The position numbers were made by a program, and so were the translations under genes. A stretch of DNA of 64,000 nt from BJHL01 sp035299305. Its GTDB lineage: Bacteria > Planctomycetota > Phycisphaerae > Phycisphaerales > UBA1924. A model generated the notes under the pieces. It worked only from the letters and a program-made list of their open reading frames with translations. It was not told the DNA's origin and searched no databases. Positions 1-6,698 of this stretch are shown here, piece by piece (within the stretch, counting starts at the first letter, position 1; the number at the start of each line of letters is the position of its first letter). The stretch is from assembly GCA_035299305.1 (NCBI GenBank), contig DATGWV010000237.1, positions 1 through 64,000 of the forward strand, written 5' to 3'.

Positions 1-1
1 C

Positions 2-778
2 ATACATGCATTTCCGGCGTTTGGCACGTATTTCTACAACTTCAACTGTCTGCCAAGGTTGGCGGATGGACGCGTGAATCCGTTCGCGGATGCGCGCGTG
101 CGCAAGGCATTTGCATTGAGCGTGGATAAGGAGTCGGTGACGCGGAACATTCGGCGCAGCGGTGAGCCTGTGGCGAACACGCTTATTCCCAAGGGTGCGA
201 TTGCGGGGTATGACGGGCCGGCTGGACTGGCGTATGACCCGGCGGCGGCGCGCGAACTGCTCAAAGAAGCGGGATTTCCCAATGGCGACGGGCTGCCTGC
301 GATTGAACTGATGTTCAACAAGGAAGGCGGGCATGATCTCATCGCGCAGGCGATTGCGAAGGACTGGGAACGCGAGCTGGGCGTGCGCGTGCAACTGGAG
401 ATGAAGGAGATCAAGGTCTTTCGCGAAGATCTCAAGAACGCGAACTACATGGTGAGTCGCGCGGCGTGGTTTGGTGACTACGGCGATCCGACGACGTTTC
501 TTGACTTGTCGGAAACTGGGAACGGCAACAACGATCGCAAGTTCAGCAATGCGGCGTATGACGCGCTTCTCGCGCAGGCGCGTGACGAACGCGATCCGAC
601 GCGGCGGCTTGCGATTTTGGCGGATGCGGAACGCATGCTTGTGGAAGAGCAGTTTCCTGTGGTGCCGATTTTTCACTACGTGCAGTTGTATTTGTTTGAT
701 GCAGCCAAGCTGCGCGGCATCAGCAGTCATCCGCGGCAGCAGCAGGACATGTACTTGGTGGAAGTGACGCGCGAGTGA
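2..778 (+). CDS. Peptide/oligopeptide ABC transporter substrate-binding protein, C-terminal part
   Basis: The reading frame is open from the first bases of the window, so the true start lies upstream. The visible part begins with a GTYFYNFN stretch and continues with the PFADARVRKAFALSVDKE block, typical of family 5 (OppA/DppA) periplasmic solute-binding proteins, where the bound peptide or sugar is delivered to an OppBC permease. The C-terminal half carries the usual aromatic, Asp-rich segments (DYGDPTTFLDL) and a final hydrophobic FPVVPIFHYVQLYLF stretch. A related OppB-type permease lies far away at 18928-19935, so the transporter genes are not in one operon here. A perfect inverted repeat follows the stop. 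Family assignment is firm; the substrate is not visible. Confidence 0.85.
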   Translation: MHAFPAFGTYFYNFNCLPRLADGRVNPFADARVRKAFALSVDKESVTRNIRRSGEPVANTLIPKGAIAGYDGPAGLAYDPAAARELLKEAGFPNGDGLPAIELMFNKEGGHDLIAQAIAKDWERELGVRVQLEMKEIKVFREDLKNANYMVSRAAWFGDYGDPTTFLDLSETGNGNNDRKFSNAAYDALLAQARDERDPTRRLAILADAERMLVEEQFPVVPIFHYVQLYLFDAAKLRGISSHPRQQQDMYLVEVTRE

Positions 779-800
779 TGCTCCATCGAGCGCACAAACA

Positions 801-836
801 AAGACGGCCAGCCACGCGAGGTGAACTGGCCGTCTT
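801..836. terminator. Hairpin between convergent genes
   Basis: A perfect 11-bp inverted repeat (AAGACGGCCAG at 801-811, CTGGCCGTCTT at 826-836) with a 14-nt loop lies between the stop of the binding-protein gene and the stop of the sulfurtransferase gene. The A/T pairs at the stem base give a short U-tract on both strands, so it probably terminates both convergent transcripts. Confidence 0.7.
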
Positions 837-854
837 GCTCGTTGCGAGAGTTGT

Positions 855-1694
855 TTAGCGCTCGATGGGTGCGCCGATGAGGTTGCCGTATTCGGTCCAG
901 CTGCCGTCGTAGTTCTTCACGTCTTTGACGCCCACGAGGTATTTGAGCACGAACCACGTGTGGCTGCTGCGTTCGCCGATGCGGCAGTACGCAATGGCCG
1001 GCTTGTCTTCGATGAGACCGGCGGATTTGTAGATCGTGCGGAGTTCGTCGGGGCCTTTGAAGGTGCCGTCTTGGTTGACGGTTTGCGCCCACGGGACGTT
1101 CTTGGCGCTGGGAATATGGCCGCCGCGTTGGGCCGTTTCGGTCATGCCTGGCGGAGCGATGACTTTGCCGGTAAATTCGTCGTTGCTGCGCACGTCGATG
1201 AGCGTGCTGGCGCGGGTCGCGCTGGCTTCGAGCACTTGCGGCACCTTGGCGCGCAGGTCGGCGTTGATGGATGTGACGCGGTAGTCGCTGCGCGCGAACG
1301 TGGGCACGTCGGCGGTCAGCGGCTTGTCGTCTTCAGCGAGCCACTTGGCGCGGCCGCCGTTCATCAGTCGCACGTCGGCGTGGTTGTAGTACTTGAAGAG
1401 CCAGAAGCCATAGGCGGCGAACCAGTTGTTGTTGTCGCCGTAGAGCACGACGGTGTCGGTGGGCTTCACGCCTGCTTCGCTGAGCAGTTTCTCGAAGTTT
1501 TCTTTGCTGATGATGTCGCGCGCGATCTGGTCCTGCAGTTGTGATTGCCAGTTGAACGCGACTGCGCCGGGGATGTGGCCCGCGCCGTATTGCTTGGTAT
1601 CGACATCGATTTCGATGATGCGCACGGCTGGGTTCTTGAGGTTTTCCTTGACCCAGTTGGTGCTGACGAGACTATCGGGGAATGCGTAGGACAT
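855..1694 (-). CDS. Thiosulfate/3-mercaptopyruvate sulfurtransferase (two-domain rhodanese)
   Basis: A 279-residue tandem rhodanese protein. The inactive N-terminal domain carries GAGHIPGAVAFNW and VVLYGDNNNWFAAYGFW; the C-terminal domain carries RGGHIPSAKNVPW and the active loop CRIGERSSH with nucleophilic Cys237. The CRIGERSS loop is the form seen in CysA/SseA-type thiosulfate sulfurtransferases, which move a sulfane sulfur from thiosulfate to cyanide or thiol acceptors. No signal peptide is seen, so it is cytoplasmic. The ATG has an AGGAG six bases upstream. The cysteine synthase gene lies directly upstream on the same strand (191-bp gap), suggesting a small sulfur-assimilation group. Length matches the family. 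Confidence 0.92.
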   Translation of the reverse strand: MSYAFPDSLVSTNWVKENLKNPAVRIIEIDVDTKQYGAGHIPGAVAFNWQSQLQDQIARDIISKENFEKLLSEAGVKPTDTVVLYGDNNNWFAAYGFWLFKYYNHADVRLMNGGRAKWLAEDDKPLTADVPTFARSDYRVTSINADLRAKVPQVLEASATRASTLIDVRSNDEFTGKVIAPPGMTETAQRGGHIPSAKNVPWAQTVNQDGTFKGPDELRTIYKSAGLIEDKPAIAYCRIGERSSHTWFVLKYLVGVKDVKNYDGSWTEYGNLIGAPIER

Positions 1695-1732
1695 GGCGGG
1701 CTCCTGAAACAGAGAATGGGGAACAGAGAACA

Positions 1733-1880
1733 GAGAGCGGAGAACAGTGGCGAGTGAGTCGGGATACGAAGGATGAGAACGCAGCTGCAGGCTGTTGAGT
1801 GCTGACTACGCGCTGTCCGCTCTCTGTTCTCCTCGCTTCGTTCTCTGTGCTCCCTTCTGCTCGCTCTGTTCTCCGCTCTC
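1733..1880. repeat. Purine-rich imperfect inverted repeat
   Basis: The gap between the cysteine synthase and sulfurtransferase genes is built of GGAGAACAGAGAG-like units on one side and their complements on the other. The longest perfect pairing is 15 bp (1733-1747 with 1866-1880). A second pair, CGAGTGAG at 1751-1758 and CTCACTCG at 1885-1892, reaches into the end of the cysteine synthase gene. It is too diffuse to be an ordinary terminator. Confidence 0.55.
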
Positions 1881-1885
1881 CCTTC

Positions 1886-2899
1886 TCACTCGTCACTTGC
1901 CAGTTGCGGCAGGTGCTTGGTCATGCTGCTGATGTACTTGAAGATGTTGTCGCAGAAGATCGCGACGCCCAGGCCTTGTGCGGGTTTGTCACGTTCGAGG
2001 ACCATGCGGGCACCTTCGAAGATGAGGCCGCTGCTGGGGCCGGCGAAGAGTCCTTCGCGTTGACACAAGCCCAGCGCGCTGGTGTACGCCTTCTCAAAGG
2101 GGACTTCGATGATCTCGTCGATGAGCGAGGCGTCGAAGAGCTTGGTGACGTGGAGTTCGTCTTTGTTGCGAATGCCGGGCACGTCGTGGCCTGCGCTGGG
2201 TTGCACGGCGATGACTTTGATGTTCTTGTCCTTGGCTTTGAGAAATGTCGCGACGCCGGTGACGGTGCCGCACGTGCCCAGACTTGTGAAGAAGTGAGTG
2301 ATGCGGCCTTCGGTTTGGCGCCAGATTTCTGGGCCTGTCGTTTCGATGTGGGCCTGCACGTTTGCGCGATTTTCGTACTGATTGGGCATCACGTAGCGGT
2401 CGCTCTGAGCCTTGGCGTAGCTGCGGGCCATGCCGAGCGCGCCTTCGCCCATGCCGGGGCTGGGGCACATGGCGTCGGTCAGTACATCGACGTTCGCGCC
2501 AGCGATGCGCAGCATGACCTTCTTTTCGTCGGGCACTTTCTCGGGCACGATTGCGCGCATGTGGACGCGTTTCATGGTTGCAAGCGCGGCGAGGGAAATG
2601 CCCGTGTTGCCGCTGGTGGGTTCGACGATGCCGCGCCCTTTCTTCTCGTCGGTGTCGGGCGAGATAACGCCGCGTGATTCGAGATCGCGGAGCAGGTAGC
2701 TGGCGGCGCGATCTTTGACGCTGCCGAAGGGGTTCATCCATTCGAGCTTGGCGAAGAGTTCGAAGGTGCTTTCGCCGCGTGCGATTTGCGGCGCGAGCGG
2801 ATGCAGTGCGTTGATGCGCACGAGCGGGCTGGGATTGGCTTCGGTGGGCAGCATGTCCAGGACGGAGTCGAACACGCGAGTGGAGAGATTGGCGGACAT
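1886..2899 (-). CDS. cysK: Cysteine synthase family protein (PLP-dependent)
   Basis: This 337-residue protein belongs to the fold-type II PLP enzymes (CysK/CysM/CBS). It has the PLP-lysine motif NPFGSVKDRAA, the substrate loop PTSGNTGISLA, the phosphate-binding loop SLGTCGTVTG (GTxGT type) and a PSSGL block near the C terminus. It is expected to join O-acetylserine and sulfide to give cysteine. I chose the ATG at 2899 because a GGAG lies at good spacing just upstream; an in-frame start at 2971 would add 24 residues unlike the family. The adjacent sulfurtransferase supports a sulfur-metabolism role. A cystathionine beta-synthase-like activity cannot be excluded, though there are no CBS domains. 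Confidence 0.88.
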   Translation of the reverse strand: MSANLSTRVFDSVLDMLPTEANPSPLVRINALHPLAPQIARGESTFELFAKLEWMNPFGSVKDRAASYLLRDLESRGVISPDTDEKKGRGIVEPTSGNTGISLAALATMKRVHMRAIVPEKVPDEKKVMLRIAGANVDVLTDAMCPSPGMGEGALGMARSYAKAQSDRYVMPNQYENRANVQAHIETTGPEIWRQTEGRITHFFTSLGTCGTVTGVATFLKAKDKNIKVIAVQPSAGHDVPGIRNKDELHVTKLFDASLIDEIIEVPFEKAYTSALGLCQREGLFAGPSSGLIFEGARMVLERDKPAQGLGVAIFCDNIFKYISSMTKHLPQLASDE

Positions 2900-3190
2900 G
2901 ATGCACTCCGATGCGGCTGAGCGAAGCGCGTCGCGGAATGGCGGCGCGGGCGGTTGAGCGAACGTGAACATGATGAGGTGGGAACGAGATCGATCGCGAG
3001 AAATGCGGCGAATCTGATCAAGTTTTCGGGGAGGCGGTTGTCAGGCCGCGACGAAGTGATACTCGTCGCATGCCGCGAGAGAAACGTGCATCTCAGCGGC
3101 GACAACAACACGAACAAGCGTGCGTACAACACAGCCCGGCGTGCGATGCACGGTCACGGGTGCGGAGTTGACGCGAAGCGGCTTGCATAG

Positions 3191-4510
3191 GTGAACTATA
3201 CCACAATGGATGCTCGAGAAGCGAATTGGTTGCAGAGTGGACGCGGCGGGAACGCGAAAGTACGTGTATTTCGCACGCAAATTGACGTGCCGGCGGAGCT
3301 GGTCTCAACCCTGGTGCAGCGGCCTGCGGTCCGAGAAAGGTTGCATGCTGTTCGGTTGAATGATGCGGTGAGCGTACAGCAGATCGGCGTGCAGGCGTTG
3401 CCTGCGCGGCAGGGTGCGGAGCAGTGTGAGGTAGCGATTGCGCTGCGGCGTGAGCAGACGTCGTCGGCGTGTGCGGAGAGTGCGCTGCGCATGCTGGCGC
3501 GGCTGAAGTGGGATGCGACGCATGGTGCCGACTTGATGCTGCGCCTGATGGAGTCGCCGACGCCGCCTCGCGTGGTGGTATCGGGATCGTCTGGCGCGAT
3601 TGCGGGCGAAGTGATCGCGGCACTGGTGGCGATGGGTGTGCGGATTGATCGTCTCGTGCGGCGCGGCAGTGCGCCGCGCACGCCCAACCTTGCAGGGCGC
3701 GACTGGTGGTGGGAGCCGCGCGCGGGAGGCAATGTGGAGCCCGGCGCGCTCGACGGTGCATATGCGGTGGTGCATACCGCGGCGGAGTCGGTGATGGGTC
3801 GCTGGAGCGCGAGCAAAAAGCTCGCGATGCGTGAGAGCCGGGTGGAGGGAACGCGCGTGCTGGCGCGAGCGGCGGCGCAGGCGGAGACGCCTCCGCGCGT
3901 GTTCATCAGCGCGAGCGGCGCGCATGCGTATGGAGATCGCGGCGATGAGACCATGACGGAAGACGCGGGCTACGGCTCGGGGTTTCTCGCGGAATTGGTG
4001 CGCGATTGGGAAGCGGCGACGCAGCCGGCGATGGATGCGGGCGTGCGCACGGCGATGCTGCGCATCGGTGTGGTGCAGCATGCGCGCAGCGGGGCGATTC
4101 GCGAAATGGCGCTGCCGTTTCGGCTCGGGCTGGGCGTCATCATCGGGCCGGGCGGGCAGCATTGGCCATGGGTGAGCATGGTGGATGTGGTGGGGGCGAT
4201 GCTGCATGTGATGAGCAAGCCCAGCGTGCGCGGGCCGGTGAATGTGGTGTGTCCTGAAGAAGCGACGGCGGATTCGTTCGCGCGGGCGCTGGCGCGGGCG
4301 ATGGACAAGCCGCTCTTTGCGAAGGTGCCCGCCGCGATGTTGCGTGCGGCCATGGGCGAGCAGGTGGATGGGCTCATCATGTCGACGCGCGTCGCGCCGG
4401 ATGTGCTGCGGCGCACGGGGTATCAGTTCGCACTGCCTGCGATGGAAGCTGCGATGCGGTGGGAAGTGGGCGCGGTACGGCCTCAGGATGTGGGCATCGC
4501 CGTGGCGTGA
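3191..4510 (+). CDS. TIGR01777-type SDR-family oxidoreductase (YfcH-like)
   Basis: Residues from about 125 onward match the epimerase-like TIGR01777 family: VVVSGSSGAIAGEVI (a degenerate Rossmann glycine motif), the DGAYAVVHTAAESVMGRW block, SRVEGTRVLARA, SASGAHAYGDRGDE, GFLAELVRDWEAA and a C-terminal PVNVVCPEEAT segment. The N-terminal ~110 residues (VRVFRTQIDVPAELVSTLVQ) resemble a worn-down version of the SRPBCC/cyclase domain often fused in this family; that is inference. The substrate of the family is unknown. The GTG at 3191 is the longest start; an ATG at 3206 is equally possible. The next gene starts 29 bp downstream on the same strand. Confidence 0.82.
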   Translation: MNYTTMDAREANWLQSGRGGNAKVRVFRTQIDVPAELVSTLVQRPAVRERLHAVRLNDAVSVQQIGVQALPARQGAEQCEVAIALRREQTSSACAESALRMLARLKWDATHGADLMLRLMESPTPPRVVVSGSSGAIAGEVIAALVAMGVRIDRLVRRGSAPRTPNLAGRDWWWEPRAGGNVEPGALDGAYAVVHTAAESVMGRWSASKKLAMRESRVEGTRVLARAAAQAETPPRVFISASGAHAYGDRGDETMTEDAGYGSGFLAELVRDWEAATQPAMDAGVRTAMLRIGVVQHARSGAIREMALPFRLGLGVIIGPGGQHWPWVSMVDVVGAMLHVMSKPSVRGPVNVVCPEEATADSFARALARAMDKPLFAKVPAAMLRAAMGEQVDGLIMSTRVAPDVLRRTGYQFALPAMEAAMRWEVGAVRPQDVGIAVA

Positions 4511-4528
4511 AGGTGTGCGAGAGTGTCG

Positions 4529-4534
4529 TAAACT
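4529..4534 (+). promoter_or_regulatory. Leaderless-type -10 (TAAACT)
   Basis: TAAACT lies five bases before the ATG at 4540 and no Shine-Dalgarno is present. This places the transcription start on or next to the start codon and supports that start over an upstream in-frame one at 4459. Confidence 0.5.
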
Positions 4535-4539
4535 GCGGT

Positions 4540-5193
4540 ATGAGCGATCCGCACGCCGCATCGACGCTGACCCATTTGCCACGACCCGCGTTGCCCGCGC
4601 AGTTGACGGTCGAGACGCTCGCGCATGCGGAGGCGCTGGTGTGGCGCACGCTCGAGCGCGCGTGCAAGGATCGGCATCATGGCATGCATACGCCGGGACT
4701 CGTGACGATCGGCGCGAGCGGGTTTCCGAATCCGCGCACAGTGGTGCTGCGGCGCGTGGATGCGCAGCAGCGGACGATCATGTGTCACACCGATGTGCGC
4801 AGCGAGAAGATTCCGGAGATTGCCAAGCATGCGCAGGTTGCGTGGCTCTTTTACGACCCGCAGACGCGGATTCAGTTTCGCATCAGCGCGACGGCGCGGG
4901 TGGAGCGTGACACGCCGCTCGCGGATGAGCAGTGGCGGCGGAGCAGCGTGAGCAGTCGGCGGTGTTATCTCGCGGATGTCGCGCCGGGGACGATCACGCA
5001 GACGATGCACAGCAATGTGCCCGAGCACTTGCGCGAGCGGAATCCCTCGATGGAGGAGAGCGAGGCGGGGCGGCGCAACTTCGCGGTTGTTGTGACGACA
5101 GCGCTGCACGCGGATGTGCTGGAACTCGCGGCGGAGGGGCATCGGCGCGTGGTGTCCAGTTTCGGGGGCACGCCGCAATGGGCGGCGGTGTGA
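4540..5193 (+). CDS. PNPOx-like FMN-binding split-barrel protein (Alr4036 type)
   Basis: A 217-residue protein with the pattern of the Alr4036/pyridoxamine-phosphate-oxidase superfamily: GFPNPRTVVLRRVD, IMCHTDVRSEKIPEI, VAWLFYDPQTRIQFRISATA and a conserved tail WAAV. These are the strands and loops that hold FMN phosphate and ring. It is probably a cytoplasmic flavin-binding oxidoreductase; whether it oxidises pyridoxamine phosphate is not shown, since the substrate residues of true PdxH are not obvious. The start at 4540 was chosen over 4459 because the earlier one overlaps the upstream gene and a TANNNT hexamer sits five bases before 4540. Confidence 0.8.
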   Translation: MSDPHAASTLTHLPRPALPAQLTVETLAHAEALVWRTLERACKDRHHGMHTPGLVTIGASGFPNPRTVVLRRVDAQQRTIMCHTDVRSEKIPEIAKHAQVAWLFYDPQTRIQFRISATARVERDTPLADEQWRRSSVSSRRCYLADVAPGTITQTMHSNVPEHLRERNPSMEESEAGRRNFAVVVTTALHADVLELAAEGHRRVVSSFGGTPQWAAV

Positions 5194-5263
5194 TTCGGTC
5201 TGCTGCGTGATGTGTTCGCGTTCGATTCGGCGTGGCTCACGCTTCATGGGGAGATGAGTCAGC

Positions 5264-5291
5264 TTGCACTTTTCAAGCGTTCAAGTATGAT
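5264..5291 (+). promoter_or_regulatory. Sigma-70-like promoter of the dockerin protein gene
   Basis: TTGCAC (5264-5269) and TATGAT (5286-5291) are separated by 16 bases. The predicted start lies near 5298, just before the GGGAG Shine-Dalgarno at 5302-5306 and the ATG at 5314, giving a very short leader. Confidence 0.55.
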
Positions 5292-5313
5292 GCGACGCGA
5301 AGGGAGACTTTCC

Positions 5314-6615
5314 ATGCGTGTTGTCATCGCTGCGTTGTGCTTGCCGGCTTTGTTGGTGTCTTCGGCTTCTGCGCAGCTGCGCGTGATCATCACGGATCGC
5401 ACGCAGGACTCGGCGTGGCTGCTCAATGACATCAACGGCGACTTCGTCATCACCGAACCCGACGAACTGGTGCGGTGGTATGGTCCGGGCAATGCGAGTG
5501 CGCTGCCTGGTGTGCTGAATCCGAACAACATTGGTTTCATGCGCAACGCGGTGGATGGGCTGGTGCTGATTGGCGATCAGGATTCATCGGCGCGGAAGAT
5601 CTACTGGACGCGCGATGGCAACAGCGACGGCGACGCGATGGACGAAGGTGAAGCTGGCGTGTTCGCTGACTTATCGAGCGGCGCGGGGCAGTGGTTTGCG
5701 TTTCCCACGGGCATCACGTTTGACGCGGCGGGCGTGCCGGTCGTGGTGAACGCGGGCAACGGCTTCGGGCCGGATTCGATCTGGCGATGCAATGATCTGA
5801 ACAGCGACAAGGACGCGAACGACGCGGGTGAGACGACGGCGCTCGCGACGGTCAACGGCTTCTCAACGAGCAACGGCAGCTATTCGCCGCAGGAAGTCGC
5901 GTTTGACGCGGACGGCGCGATCATGTTGCGCAACTCGTCGGCGAATCTGCACGGCGTGTGGCGCATCAAGGACACGGACGGCAACGGCATCGCCGATCAG
6001 CCGAGCGAGTTTGCGTTGTGGTATGGTCTGGGCAACGCGGCGGGCTTCACGATGAGCGCCGGATTCGCGATTGACAACGACCTCGTGCGGCCTGGCGCGT
6101 TTTATTACCAGAGCGTGGCGAGCGGCGGCGTGGATGAGATTTATCGGCTGCGCGACAACAACAACGATGGCGACGCGCAGGATGATGGGGAAGCGGTGCT
6201 GGTGTACACGACGAGCGAAACGGGCTTCACCATCATCGATGTCGCGTCGCTGGCGGATGGTTCGCTGCTGGTGACTGACAACAGCGGCAAGCGTGTGTTC
6301 CGACTGGTGGATCGTGACGGGGACGACAAGTTCCTCGCCGCGAATGAGCGCGATGTGTTCCTCGCAGCGTCGAGCACGTTTGGTGATGTGCGCAATCTTG
6401 CGATCGTGCGCGATGTGCAGGTGTGCCAGGACATCGACTTCAATAACAACGGCGTCTTTCCTGAGGATCAGGACGTGGTTGACTTCTTCGATGTGCTCGC
6501 GGGCGGCAGCTGCGCGGCGTGCAACACGATTGACTTCAACAACAACGGCGTCTTCCCTGAGGATCAGGATGTGATCGACTTCTTCAACGTGCTGGCGGGC
6601 GGCAACTGCCCGTGA
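5314..6615 (+). CDS. Secreted propeller-like protein with two C-terminal GC-type dockerin repeats
   Basis: The 433-residue product starts with a clear signal peptide (MRVVIAALCLPALLVSSASA, cleavage before QLRV). The body repeats an aromatic-plus-Asp motif every ~50 residues (YWTRDGNSDGDAMDEGE, WRCNDLNSDKDANDAGE, YRLRDNNNDGDAQDDGE, FRLVDRDGDDKF), suggesting beta-propeller blades with calcium-type DxNxDGD loops. The last ~62 residues are two copies of the GC-type dockerin DFNNNGVFPEDQD...FFNVLAGG bounded by Cys. Such tails mark exported or surface-anchored proteins in Phycisphaerae, though the anchor is unknown. Shine-Dalgarno GGGAG precedes the ATG. Enzymatic role, if any, is not visible. Confidence 0.8.
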   Translation: MRVVIAALCLPALLVSSASAQLRVIITDRTQDSAWLLNDINGDFVITEPDELVRWYGPGNASALPGVLNPNNIGFMRNAVDGLVLIGDQDSSARKIYWTRDGNSDGDAMDEGEAGVFADLSSGAGQWFAFPTGITFDAAGVPVVVNAGNGFGPDSIWRCNDLNSDKDANDAGETTALATVNGFSTSNGSYSPQEVAFDADGAIMLRNSSANLHGVWRIKDTDGNGIADQPSEFALWYGLGNAAGFTMSAGFAIDNDLVRPGAFYYQSVASGGVDEIYRLRDNNNDGDAQDDGEAVLVYTTSETGFTIIDVASLADGSLLVTDNSGKRVFRLVDRDGDDKFLAANERDVFLAASSTFGDVRNLAIVRDVQVCQDIDFNNNGVFPEDQDVVDFFDVLAGGSCAACNTIDFNNNGVFPEDQDVIDFFNVLAGGNCP

Positions 6616-6642
6616 GCGATGTGCGATAGCGCAAACCAACGA

Positions 6643-6673
6643 AAAAAACCCGCAGTTTTGCAACTGCGGGGTT
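6643..6673. terminator. Bidirectional terminator between dockerin protein and secretin genes
   Basis: The stem CCCGCAGTT (6649-6657) and AACTGCGGG (6662-6670) has a 4-nt loop. An A-run just before it supplies the U-tract for the minus-strand transcript. The flanking genes converge here. Confidence 0.75.
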
Positions 6674-6698
6674 CGTGTGTTCAGCGTGCGAGCGAGAT

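Noticed and set aside
1799..2677. Long plus-strand frame opposite cysteine synthase
   Set aside because: Composition (AGA/GHD/VFV) is the reverse-complement shadow of the real gene; no domain match.
2094..2906. 270-codon minus-strand frame inside the cysteine synthase gene
   Set aside because: Arg/His-rich shadow of cysK in another frame.
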